This document shows, in pieces, positions 1 to 6,724 of a stretch of DNA of 8,172 nt. The DNA comes from an uncultured Bacteroidia bacterium (GTDB taxonomy: Bacteria > Bacteroidota > Bacteroidia > Bacteroidales > UBA932). How positions within the stretch are numbered: position 1 is the stretch's first letter; every line of letters begins with the position of its first letter. The notes below the pieces were generated by a model, which did no database searches, was not told the DNA's origin, and saw only the letters and a list, made by a program, of their open reading frames with translations. The DNA is taken from NCBI GenBank assembly GCA_902773305.1, contig CACYEB010000037.1, forward strand, positions 1 through 8,172. Reading direction: 5' to 3'. The position numbers and the translations under genes were made by a program.

Positions 1-363
1 AAGCACCATACGGCGCTTAATGTTGTTTATGTCGGCGCAGACGCTGTACATACCGTAGCTGGGAGCCATTATCACGGCGTTGTCGCGACCCGGCTCGCAG
101 AACACACGGTAGCAGAGGTCAATGGCCTCGTCGCTGCCGTTGCCCAGGAACAGCCGCTCGGGCGCAATGCCCTTCAGCTCCGCCACCTTGCAGCGCAGCT
201 GCTCTTTGAGCGACGTGGAAGGATAGCGGTTGATACCGTTGTCGTAAGGGCTCTCATTGGCATCCAGCAGGATACCAAGCGATCCCTTGTACTCGTCACG
301 CGCGGTGGAATAAGGCTGCAGCGCCGCGATGTTGGCGCGGACTAACTTACCGATGTCTTTCAT
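1..363 (-). CDS. hisC: Histidinol-phosphate aminotransferase, N-terminal part (cut by window edge)
   Basis: This is the first 121 codons of HisC, the PLP-dependent class I/II aminotransferase that converts imidazole acetol-phosphate and glutamate to histidinol-phosphate in cytoplasmic histidine biosynthesis. The translation opens MKDIGKLVRANI and shows family landmarks. These are LDANESPYDNGINRYP, the substrate-arm region with the Asn-Glu-x-Pro core, then FLGNGSDEAIDL, a cofactor-site loop, and MAPSYGMYS, the conserved Pro-x-Tyr-x-Met-Tyr stretch. The PLP-binding lysine and C-terminal half lie beyond the left edge. The ATG (363-361) overlaps the hisD stop in an ATGA arrangement, which fixes this start and suggests translational coupling. 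Identity is secure from motifs plus operon position; only completeness is unknown. Confidence 0.95.
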   Translation of the reverse strand, partial: MKDIGKLVRANIAALQPYSTARDEYKGSLGILLDANESPYDNGINRYPSTSLKEQLRCKVAELKGIAPERLFLGNGSDEAIDLCYRVFCEPGRDNAVIMAPSYGMYSVCADINNIKRRMVL

Positions 364-1658
364 TTCTCAAGGCGTATTTTAACGGCGGCGGCGTGGGCGT
401 CCAGACCCTCTGCCCCGGCCATCTTTATTATTGTACTGCCAAGGCCCTCCAGACCCCCGCGCGTAAGTTCTTGATATGTAATGGAGTGCATAAAGCTATC
501 CAGACCGATGCCGCTGAATGCGCGTGCCAGGCCCATAGTGGGCAGCGTGTGGTTGGTTCCTGAGGCGTAGTCGCCGGCGCTTTCGGGCGAATAATTACCT
601 ATGAAGACGCTGCCGGCGGCGGTAATCTGCTCTGCCACATCCCAGGGATTGCGCATCGATATGATGAGGTGTTCGGACGCATAGGCGTTGGCGAAAGCGA
701 TAGCTGCCGAGATGCCCTCAGCTGTAAATACCACGATACGGCTGTTCTCCAACGCTTTCTCTGCGATGTTTTTACGGGGGAGCAGCGCCAGCTGGCGCTC
801 TACTTCGGCGGCGGTGGCCTCTGCAAACTGCCTGCTGCCGCACACCAGCATCGCCTGACTGTCGGGGCCGTGCTCTGCCTGCGAAAGCAGGTCGCTGGCC
901 ACGAAGCTGGGGTCGGCGGTGTCGTCTGCCAGCACCATCACCTCAGAAGGGCCGGCGGGCATATCTATGGCCACGCCGCGAGCCGAAACCATCTGCTTGG
1001 CCTTAGTCACATATCGGTTTCCGGGGCCGAATATCTTGCTCACGGGAGCGATGGTTTCGGTGCCGAAAGCCATAGCCGCTATGGCCTGTGCCCCGCCCAG
1101 GGAGTAGATGGTATCCACACCGCAGAAATCTGAGGCATAGAGCACAGCCGGGGCAATCTTGCCGTCGCGTCCGGCAGGCGTGCAAAGCACGATCTCGCGG
1201 CAGCCGGCAATCTTTGCCGGGATGGCCAGCATCAGCAGAGTGGAAAACAAGGGGGCGCTGCCGCCGGGGATGTAGAGCCCCACGCGGTCTATGGGCCGGC
1301 TGCGGCGTACGCAGCGCACGCCAGCAGTGGTCTCTACCTCAACCTTTTGCGGCATCTGGGCAGAGTGAAACGCGCGGATGTTGTCTGCCGCACGCGCTAT
1401 TGCTCCCTTAAGTTCGGCATCGACTTGGGCAGAGGCAGCCTCTATCTGCTCACGTGAGACCAGGAATGGGTTGTTTCTTGCTCCGTCCGCATCACGACCT
1501 TCCACTTCCCGGGTTATTTCCACCAACGCGGCATCCCCGCCGGCCTCCACGCGTGAAAGTATGGCCCTCACGCGACCTTCTATCACCGAATCATCTGCCA
1601 CGGCCCTGGTACACAAGGCCTTCCACTGCTGCCGGGTAGGATTTAAAATGATTTCCAT
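360..1658 (-). CDS. hisD: Histidinol dehydrogenase
   Basis: HisD is a zinc- and NAD-dependent enzyme that oxidises L-histidinol to L-histidine in two steps, the last reactions of the pathway. The 432-residue product matches the usual length of about 430. Expected zinc ligands are visible: Gln260 and His263 in LLSQAEHGPDSQ, Asp363 in SAGDYASGTNH, and His422 in GLDAHAAAV. The catalytic Glu329-His330 pair sits in YASEHLII. Other hallmarks are GLYIPGGSAPLFST (residues 127-140) and KIFGPGNRYVTKAK (208-221). These residue roles come from knowledge of the characterised enterobacterial enzyme. The ATG shares one base with the hisG stop (TGATG), and the TGA overlaps the hisC start by four bases, so the three genes are tightly packed in one operon. 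No defect is seen. Confidence 0.98.
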   Translation of the reverse strand: MEIILNPTRQQWKALCTRAVADDSVIEGRVRAILSRVEAGGDAALVEITREVEGRDADGARNNPFLVSREQIEAASAQVDAELKGAIARAADNIRAFHSAQMPQKVEVETTAGVRCVRRSRPIDRVGLYIPGGSAPLFSTLLMLAIPAKIAGCREIVLCTPAGRDGKIAPAVLYASDFCGVDTIYSLGGAQAIAAMAFGTETIAPVSKIFGPGNRYVTKAKQMVSARGVAIDMPAGPSEVMVLADDTADPSFVASDLLSQAEHGPDSQAMLVCGSRQFAEATAAEVERQLALLPRKNIAEKALENSRIVVFTAEGISAAIAFANAYASEHLIISMRNPWDVAEQITAAGSVFIGNYSPESAGDYASGTNHTLPTMGLARAFSGIGLDSFMHSITYQELTRGGLEGLGSTIIKMAGAEGLDAHAAAVKIRLEK

Positions 1659-2509
1659 CAGTCTATGACTTTATCCAAGTGTAAAACCAGAATACCTTCG
1701 GCACCCAGCGCCTTGAGACGCTCTATCTTGTCCCAAAGTTCTCTTTCAAGCACAACGCTGTGCAGGGAGCACCACCCTTCGGCCGCCAAGGGCATCACGG
1801 TGGGAGAGCGCATCGCAGGCAGAATCTTAACTGCCTCGGACACCTTGTCCGTGGGAATGTTCATAAGTATATATTTCTTGCCTTCGCTCTCCGTAACTGC
1901 ATCGAAACGGAAAAGCATCTTGTCCAGGATCGCCTGTTTGGCTTCATCCAGACCTTTGCGGGCAATAAGCACCGCTTCGCTGTGAAGCACCGTCTCCACC
2001 TCTTTGAGACCATTGGAGACCAGTGTTCCGCCAGACGAAACTATGTCGAATATGGCATCTGCGATTCCCGCGGCCGGCGAAATCTCCACCGAACCCATAA
2101 TCTGGCGGATGTCTGCTTCAACACCCTGTTCGCGCAGCCATTTTGCCAGCACGTTGGGATAGGACGTGGCGATACGCTTGCCAGAGAAGAACTGCGGACC
2201 GGAGTATTCCTGCTCCTTGGGGATGGCCAGCGACAGGCGGCAACCCCCGAAACCCATTTTCCTTACAACCGTTACATCGGCCCCGGTCTCAGCCACTTCG
2301 TTGAAACCGACGATGCCCAGGTCGGCACTGCCGCTCTCCACCACACCGGGGATATCGTCGTCGCGCAGATAAAGTACTTCCAGGGGGAAGTCTACCGCAC
2401 GCGCCAGGAATTTGCGCTTGAACTCGTCTATTCTGATGCCCGCCTCGCCCATCAGCGCCAGCGAATCTTCGCTGAGGCGGCCCTTGGATTGAATTGCTAT
2501 CCGTATCAT
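1658..2509 (-). CDS. hisG: ATP phosphoribosyltransferase, long form
   Basis: HisG condenses ATP and PRPP to phosphoribosyl-ATP, the committed and normally histidine-inhibited first step of histidine synthesis. At 283 residues it is the long form, with a C-terminal regulatory ACT-like domain (about residue 208 to the end), so it should not need HisZ. The N-terminus MIRIAIQSKGRLSEDSL and ADLGIVGFNEV (62-72) are typical of the bilobed catalytic domain. DAIFDIVSSGGTLVSNGL (151-168) is the PRPP-binding signature. The end, RSPTVMPLAAEGWCSLHSVV followed by LKALGAEGILVLHLDKVI, is the conserved long-form tail. It is the first structural gene after the attenuator: its ATG lies 22 bases past the terminator T-run. 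No clear Shine-Dalgarno is seen, as is usual in Bacteroidota. Feedback inhibition is inferred from the family. Confidence 0.98.
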   Translation of the reverse strand: MIRIAIQSKGRLSEDSLALMGEAGIRIDEFKRKFLARAVDFPLEVLYLRDDDIPGVVESGSADLGIVGFNEVAETGADVTVVRKMGFGGCRLSLAIPKEQEYSGPQFFSGKRIATSYPNVLAKWLREQGVEADIRQIMGSVEISPAAGIADAIFDIVSSGGTLVSNGLKEVETVLHSEAVLIARKGLDEAKQAILDKMLFRFDAVTESEGKKYILMNIPTDKVSEAVKILPAMRSPTVMPLAAEGWCSLHSVVLERELWDKIERLKALGAEGILVLHLDKVID

Positions 2510-2531
2510 AACTTCAACTTACTTGTTTTAT

Positions 2532-2567
2532 AAAAAAAGACTTGCACGGTAAAAGTCCGGGCAAGTC
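2532..2567 (-). terminator. Rho-independent terminator of the his attenuator
   Basis: Read on the minus strand, GACTTGC (2567-2561) pairs with GCAAGTC (2545-2539). An inner CGG/CCG stem (2559-2557 with 2549-2547) sits across a single C/T mismatch and closes a 7-base loop. Seven T follow directly (2538-2532). This is a textbook intrinsic terminator placed between the promoter and hisG. Transcription stopping here would leave the his genes unexpressed, so its position makes it an attenuator rather than an end-of-operon signal. Confidence 0.9.
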
Positions 2568-2608
2568 CTGTATCACTTACAAATTCGCACACACTTACCT
2601 AGACCTCT
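2551..2608 (-). promoter_or_regulatory. Antiterminator helix of the his attenuator
   Basis: On the minus-strand RNA, bases 2608-2593 (AGAGGTCTAGGTAAGT, covering the leader stop codon) can pair with 2566-2551 (ACTTGCCCGGACTTTT). This gives 15 pairs out of 16 positions: four are G-U wobbles and one is an A-C mismatch (2600/2559). The helix uses up the 5' arm and loop of the terminator, so the two structures exclude each other. A second GTAAGTG copy at 2580-2574 could form a shorter 6-bp alternative with the same target. Pairing was worked out by hand; no folding energies were computed. Confidence 0.75.
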
Positions 2609-2655
2609 TGTTCAAAGAGATGATGATGGCAGATATGTGAGAAAGGATAATTCAT
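2599..2655 (-). CDS. hisL: Histidine operon leader peptide
   Basis: A short frame begins at ATG 2655-2653 and ends at TAG 2601-2599, encoding the 18-residue MNYPFSHICHHHLFEQEV. Four of its 18 residues are histidine: one CAT at 2637-2635 and a run of three CAT codons at 2628-2620. This is the hallmark of a his leader peptide whose translation senses charged histidyl-tRNA. The start is the first ATG after the proposed promoter, about 15-17 bases from the likely transcription start. The peptide itself is not expected to act; what matters is where the ribosome stalls. A longer frame in the same phase starts inside the upstream glycosidase gene at 2790, but it is rejected because it begins upstream of the promoter. 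The sequence is too short for ordinary gene callers. Confidence 0.88.
   Translation of the reverse strand: MNYPFSHICHHHLFEQEV
2603..2621 (-). promoter_or_regulatory. Protector (1:2) hairpin in the his leader
   Basis: Minus-strand ATCTCTT (2621-2615) can pair with AAGAGGT (2609-2603) over a TGAAC loop, giving 7 bp with one U-G pair. The 5' arm begins inside the last His codon and the 3' arm overlaps the antiterminator arm. A ribosome held at the His codons would cover the 5' arm and free the antiterminator. A ribosome that finishes at the TAG would cover the antiterminator arm and let the terminator form. This hairpin fits the pause/protector role of classical amino-acid attenuators. Confidence 0.65.
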
Positions 2656-2675
2656 TAATAAACACTCTCTGACCA

Positions 2676-2706
2676 CAAAGGTATAATTGTTTTTTTTAAT
2701 TACAAA
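2676..2706 (-). promoter_or_regulatory. Promoter of the his operon (Bacteroidota type)
   Basis: Minus-strand TTTG at 2706-2703 is followed after exactly 19 bases by TACCTTTG at 2683-2676. This is a full match to the Bacteroidota primary-sigma consensus of TTTG and TAnnTTTG. The spacer contains an eight-A run. Transcription would start around 2670-2672, about 15 bases before the leader-peptide ATG. The -33 box overlaps the last sense codons of the upstream glycosidase gene, whose stop is at 2702-2700. Confidence 0.8.
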
Positions 2707-5700
2707 TCGTAAGCGACAATTTTTACCGGTCCCAGCAGACCCGAAGGTTGCAGCGGGGACTCGGCCGTCCACGGATTCACTGTCATCCACACCTTGCGTT
2801 GTGCCTCCGGCAGCCGCATATCACCTATGATACGGTTCTGCCAGTTGTTCACAACCTCAACCTCTATGGTATTGACCCCGCGCCTGAGGAAAGGCGTGAT
2901 GTTGACCCTGTAGGGGAAGGTCCACGCCCCCCCCGCATCCTTGCCGTTGACTTTGACCTTGGCCATCACCATCACGAACCCCAGGTCTATATAGACATCG
3001 CCTTCAGGAATCCGGGACAGGTCAAACTGGTTACGGTACTGGGCAGCACCGGAATAATACTTGACGTCGTCGTTGTCAGAAGCAGTCCAGTCGAACAGAG
3101 AATCCGGTACCAGTTTTCCCTCGGGCCCCCGGCGGGCAGTGTCAAAGGTGATTGTCCAACCGTCTCCCAGCGTGGCGACTGTCGTCTCGTGAGGATAATT
3201 CAACTGATAGCGGCGGCCCGCAGGCTTCTGGTCACAGAACACTATAAAGGCGCTTTCCAGAGGCTCCAGCCTCATCGGAATGCCGGTCTTTGCGCCATCG
3301 TCATCGTACTGGGGAAGCGGACGTATTTCTCCGGTAAGGGGATTCCACAGTTGGGGAGCACTGCCGCTCACACGGAACGATCCGGTAAATTCCACCCTTA
3401 CATCGGACTGGTTGGACACGAAGTAAATGTCCCCCTTGTCCAATGTACGGTGGATATATTTGATTCTGGCTTCCGGGGCGTCTGTCACTGTAAAGTCCGG
3501 CTGCAATCCTTTCTCTTCGAATATCTTGGCAATCGGGACTCCGTCGGCATATACCTTCCCGTATCCATAAGAGACGGCTTGCCGCTGGTTTGTTCCCCAC
3601 AGATCGGTTGCGAGGCGGCGCACCTCGGCATCAGCCTCCGGATAGTTTTCAAGACTGGGAGAGGCGTCGGGAGCAGGTCCCACGACAGTGAGGCCGTCGG
3701 CCACCAGCGATTTTATCTTCGAAAGTACTTCGGGTCGCATCGTATTCTGGCGCGGAAGCACCAGCAAGCCGTAGTTCATACCGTCGGGGAGTGTCAGGCG
3801 ACCGTCCACCACAGTGGCGTCGCGCAGCAACACCTCGGCATTGATATAGTCAAACGAATAGCCATCAGGAAGCGCGGGATCGGTAACTCCCGTCATCTTG
3901 GGAACATCTTCACCGATGAAATATGCCGCATCGGCCACATACAGCCCCTGTTGAAGCATCAAATTACAACGCTTGATATAACGTCCGAACACATCCATAT
4001 GGCTGAACCAGATGTTCTTGCGGTTGAATTCGTTACCGAACCAGGCATCTACTCCCGGGTTCTTGTCTTCATAAGGCTGCTGTATGTAGAGATGGAGCAG
4101 CGTAGAGTTGATGCCTTCTGTGAAGAAGCGGTCCAGGCGCTGTTTCATAATGCGCGGATAGCGGCTGAAGACGGGGCCGCCGCTGGTGCAACTCTCTGCC
4201 CAGACCTTGCGCTTGCCGTATATGTGTGCGCAGGAAGATGCGGCGCGGTTCTCTATATCTCCCAGTGAGCCTTCGCTCCAGAACTCCCCGGCCACTTCGT
4301 CGCTCTGGCCGCCATACTGAAGGAATTCGCCCGGGAAGCCCCAGTGGCCGTAGCATTCAAGCCAGGTGCTCAATCCCACCTTGTGACTGGCTTCGCGCAA
4401 CCCGCCGACATAGTCGTAAGCTACGCGGTCGGCAATCAGGCGGCGCAGGTCCCAGAGAAAGCGGTCGCTCAAATCGCGGCTGCCAACCACCTTGCCGCCC
4501 AGGGCGGGCAGATATGGTGTCGGATCGTAACCGTACTTCTGCATAAAACTCTCCGCCATATCGTCTGTCCAGTCCATTCCGCCGGTTTCATAGCTGTCCT
4601 CTACCACGACCTTGAAGGTACGGCGGTCGTCGGCTGGGATCCGGCGCAATATCTCGCCTATGAAATTATCAAAATGATACCTGATATGCTCCGCACTCAA
4701 CTTGTCAATTTCAAGTCCGGTCCCTTCAGGAGAAGCCGGGGCATTGGTCTGGCCGGTTGTCCGCATAGCAAGGCGTGATATGGTCCAACTGCCCGCAGGT
4801 GCATCCCAGGTAAGGACGTCCCCCTCCATCTTGTCGGTAAGGTCAATGACACTTGCCGGATCGATGCAGGCACCGGAAACTGCTTCGGGCTGTGCGGGCC
4901 ACATATAGGCATCCCACATCGGCAGCGGTGTCTGGAACATCTTGCCAAGAGTCTTCTCTGCATAGCGATCTATCATCGCACGGGTCGTCAACTCCACCGA
5001 AAGCGCCCCGGAGCCAGCCTCTGCAAGCGAGAGACGGAAAGAGTGCGCGCCGGTTTCAGGCAGAGCCACCACAAGCGGAGCGTAGGGCATAAAGCCAACA
5101 TTGACATTGGAGTTACTGCGGTCTATGTCGATGTCTGTCAACTTCTGCCAGCCATCTTCGGTTCCAGCCATCAATTCACCCCTGGTGATAATGGCCGTAC
5201 CCGGCAACGGGGTGATGACAAGAGAACGGTATGTCTTTCCCGGTTCACCTTCAAGGGTCGTTTCCACCCTCTCGCCTGCGTGCTTGATGACAGTGGTCCT
5301 CACGCTGCTGCTTTCAATCGCCGGATATGCAATCACACGGACATCCTCCATAGCGTCCGGCGCGACTTTCTCAAGCCGGACCGTGAGGGTACCCCCGTCT
5401 GACTCTACCGTGGTATCTACACAATCCAGGTAGCGCATACTCTGCTCCGGCTTAACCCAAGGGCCGCCCGACTGACTCCAGCCGGGACAATTGAATACCC
5501 CTATCTCTATGCCCAGTTCGGAAGCTGTCTTGAGGGCGGTGTGCATCACCTCCCACCACTCGGGAGAGAGAATCTTGATGTCGCCCCAGGGGAGGTCGGC
5601 GGTGACGTTGCCTATGAACGCCCTGTTGATACCGACCTGCTTCATAGCCTTCAGGTCATTCACGACTCCCTCTTTTGAGATATTGTCGTTGACCCAGTAC

Positions 5701-5903
5701 CAGTACACCGCCAGTTTCATATCGTCCGGGGCCAGGAAACGCTTCCGTATGGTCTTGAACGACTCGTTGGCAGAAAAGGCGGAAGGGTCCCGGTACTTGG
5801 TTTCAGAAGCGGTGTGGGTACAGCTCGTAGCCGTGTGTGCGAGGGCTATTGCGCCTATAGCGAGCACAATAGCGAAAACAAACGCTATATAGGATTGTTT
5901 CAT
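2700..5903 (-). CDS. Exported glycoside hydrolase, GH106 (alpha-L-rhamnosidase) type
   Basis: A 1067-residue secreted enzyme that probably releases alpha-linked L-rhamnose from plant or microbial glycans. The N-terminus MKQSYIAFVFAIVLAIGAIA is a signal sequence, and Cys28 (Ala-Thr-Ser-Cys) is an imperfect lipobox, so a lipoprotein is possible. GH106-like landmarks are VYWYWVNDNISKEG (66-79), VFNCPGWSQSGGPWVKPEQS (136-155), VVEDSYETGGMDWT (433-446) and KVWAESCTSGG (566-576). Glu436 or Glu439 and Glu570 are catalytic candidates by inference. Residues about 960-1067, with KVKVNGKDAGGAWTFPYRVNIT-like sequence, look like the C-terminal galactose-binding beta-sandwich usual in these proteins. The start at 5903 is preferred over an in-frame ATG at 5933: it gives the clean signal peptide and lies downstream of the proposed -7 box at 5938-5931. 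No SusC/D or regulator gene is in view. The family call is from remembered motifs; the exact substrate is unknown. Confidence 0.85.
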   Translation of the reverse strand: MKQSYIAFVFAIVLAIGAIALAHTATSCTHTASETKYRDPSAFSANESFKTIRKRFLAPDDMKLAVYWYWVNDNISKEGVVNDLKAMKQVGINRAFIGNVTADLPWGDIKILSPEWWEVMHTALKTASELGIEIGVFNCPGWSQSGGPWVKPEQSMRYLDCVDTTVESDGGTLTVRLEKVAPDAMEDVRVIAYPAIESSSVRTTVIKHAGERVETTLEGEPGKTYRSLVITPLPGTAIITRGELMAGTEDGWQKLTDIDIDRSNSNVNVGFMPYAPLVVALPETGAHSFRLSLAEAGSGALSVELTTRAMIDRYAEKTLGKMFQTPLPMWDAYMWPAQPEAVSGACIDPASVIDLTDKMEGDVLTWDAPAGSWTISRLAMRTTGQTNAPASPEGTGLEIDKLSAEHIRYHFDNFIGEILRRIPADDRRTFKVVVEDSYETGGMDWTDDMAESFMQKYGYDPTPYLPALGGKVVGSRDLSDRFLWDLRRLIADRVAYDYVGGLREASHKVGLSTWLECYGHWGFPGEFLQYGGQSDEVAGEFWSEGSLGDIENRAASSCAHIYGKRKVWAESCTSGGPVFSRYPRIMKQRLDRFFTEGINSTLLHLYIQQPYEDKNPGVDAWFGNEFNRKNIWFSHMDVFGRYIKRCNLMLQQGLYVADAAYFIGEDVPKMTGVTDPALPDGYSFDYINAEVLLRDATVVDGRLTLPDGMNYGLLVLPRQNTMRPEVLSKIKSLVADGLTVVGPAPDASPSLENYPEADAEVRRLATDLWGTNQRQAVSYGYGKVYADGVPIAKIFEEKGLQPDFTVTDAPEARIKYIHRTLDKGDIYFVSNQSDVRVEFTGSFRVSGSAPQLWNPLTGEIRPLPQYDDDGAKTGIPMRLEPLESAFIVFCDQKPAGRRYQLNYPHETTVATLGDGWTITFDTARRGPEGKLVPDSLFDWTASDNDDVKYYSGAAQYRNQFDLSRIPEGDVYIDLGFVMVMAKVKVNGKDAGGAWTFPYRVNITPFLRRGVNTIEVEVVNNWQNRIIGDMRLPEAQRKVWMTVNPWTAESPLQPSGLLGPVKIVAYDL

Positions 5904-5930
5904 GAAAATTAAATGTGTGTGATGTTGCAA

Positions 5931-5938
5931 CAAATATA
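5931..5938 (-). promoter_or_regulatory. -7 box upstream of the glycosidase gene
   Basis: Minus-strand TATATTTG fits the TAnnTTTG consensus and ends 28 bases before the chosen ATG. At the expected distance upstream there is no TTTG; that region is instead occupied by an inverted repeat (5943-5967). The promoter may therefore be weak or depend on a regulator. Confidence 0.5.
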
Positions 5939-5942
5939 TACA

Positions 5943-5967
5943 ATACTATATTCTGTGAATACAGTAT
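5943..5967. repeat. Inverted repeat, candidate operator before the glycosidase gene
   Basis: The left arm ATACTATATTC (5943-5953) and the right arm GAATACAGTAT (5957-5967) are 11-base inverted copies with one mismatch around a TGT centre. It lies just upstream of the glycosidase -7 box and spans the place of a -33 box, which suits a dimeric DNA-binding regulator. It is AT-rich and has no T-run on the minus side, so it is a poor terminator for the phosphatase gene upstream. The role is inferred. Confidence 0.5.
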
Positions 5968-6006
5968 ACTATTTGTGATATCAACAAGTTATGAAAGGGT
6001 GCTGGA

Positions 6007-6669
6007 CTATTCCAGATAGCGGGACAACTCGGCCGGAGTATCGACCAGGTTCTTAGCTCCGGCTGCCTCCAGGGCTGAACGGCGGCGGAATCCCCAGGTT
6101 ACCAGGACATAATCCAGGCCTGCACACTCGGCACTCTTGATATCTACCTCGCAGTCACCTACGTACAGGATATCGGAGCGGGACAATTGAGCTGCGTTGC
6201 TGTTCCTGATTGCATCGTCTATTATGCCGGGGGCGGGTTTCAGCGGGCCGCCGGGCTTCTGGCCCTCCACCGCGGACCAATGAATACCGGGATAGAAATG
6301 AGGAATGAGGAACTTGGCACCGTCGTCAAACTTGTTGGAGGCAACCGCCAGGGCTATTCCACGGCGCTGAAGCTCTTCCAGGAGCTCGGGCATCCCGTCG
6401 TAAGGATGCGTCTCGCGGGCCAGGTTGGCACGGTAATACTTCAGATAGACGTCCCTTGCCGCATCCACAAAGGCCTCGTCGGCCGCCTTGGCGGCAGGGA
6501 GGGCGCGCTTTATCAGCATCCTGCTTCCGTCACCGACAAACTTCTCGTAGTCCTGCAAATCCCAAGTGGGCAGGCCCAAACAGGCCAGCATTTCGTTGCA
6601 GGCGCTGCCGATGCCTCCTATTGTGTTCAGCAGAGTGCCGTCAAGGTCAAATATGATGAGTTTCCTCAT
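6007..6669 (-). CDS. HAD-superfamily phosphatase, phosphoglycolate phosphatase type
   Basis: A 220-residue cytoplasmic haloacid-dehalogenase-type hydrolase, most like phosphoglycolate phosphatase (Gph) or related sugar-phosphate phosphatases of subfamily I. All four HAD motifs are visible. Motif I is IIFDLDGTLLNT with nucleophile Asp8 and acid/base Asp10. Motif II is Ser111 in VASNK. Motif III is Lys144 in LKPAPG. Motif IV is YVGDCEVDIKSAECAG with Asp172 and Asp176. Residues about 15-85 are helical in character and would form the C1 cap that sets substrate choice. Hydrolysis by way of an aspartyl-phosphate with Mg2+ is family knowledge; the actual substrate cannot be read from the sequence. 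The gene is divergent from the ABC ATPase and reads toward the glycosidase gene, 103 bases away. It is intact and of normal length. Confidence 0.9.
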   Translation of the reverse strand: MRKLIIFDLDGTLLNTIGGIGSACNEMLACLGLPTWDLQDYEKFVGDGSRMLIKRALPAAKAADEAFVDAARDVYLKYYRANLARETHPYDGMPELLEELQRRGIALAVASNKFDDGAKFLIPHFYPGIHWSAVEGQKPGGPLKPAPGIIDDAIRNSNAAQLSRSDILYVGDCEVDIKSAECAGLDYVLVTWGFRRRSALEAAGAKNLVDTPAELSRYLE

Positions 6670-6689
6670 AGGTTTCCGTTAGTTCGCGA

Positions 6690-6724
6690 CAAAAATAGTA
6701 ATTTTACGGCGATGAATCCCAAAA
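6690..6724 (-). promoter_or_regulatory. Candidate promoter of the HAD phosphatase gene
   Basis: Minus-strand TATTTTTG (6697-6690) matches TAnnTTTG and ends 21 bases before the ATG, the same distance as the his -7 box from its leader ATG. The nearest TTTG (6723-6720, part of a TTTTG) is 22 bases upstream rather than 19 and lies inside the first codons of the divergent ABC gene. The -7 box is convincing, the -33 box less so. Confidence 0.5.

Noticed and set aside
1760..2533. 257-codon plus-strand frame over hisG
   Set aside because: Antisense shadow of hisG, whose motifs are unambiguous on the minus strand.
2599..2790. 63-codon version of the leader frame starting inside the glycosidase gene
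   Set aside because: It would begin upstream of the his promoter; only the last 18 codons from the ATG at 2655 make biological sense.
2748..4268. 506-codon open frame on the plus strand
   Set aside because: It lies wholly antisense to the well-supported glycosidase gene, has no recognisable domain, and is explained by the GC-rich codon pattern of the opposite strand.
5904..5933. Alternative glycosidase start at 5933 adding ten residues
   Set aside because: It places the hydrophobic signal segment too far from the N-terminus and overlaps the proposed -7 box; the ATG at 5903 gives a normal signal peptide.
5943..5967. Inverted repeat as a terminator for the phosphatase gene
   Set aside because: The stem is AT-rich and no T-run follows on the minus strand.
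6187..6711. 175-codon upstream extension of the ABC ATPase frame
   Set aside because: The extension is antisense to the HAD phosphatase gene and resembles no ABC sequence; the ABC domain begins right after the ATG at 6712.
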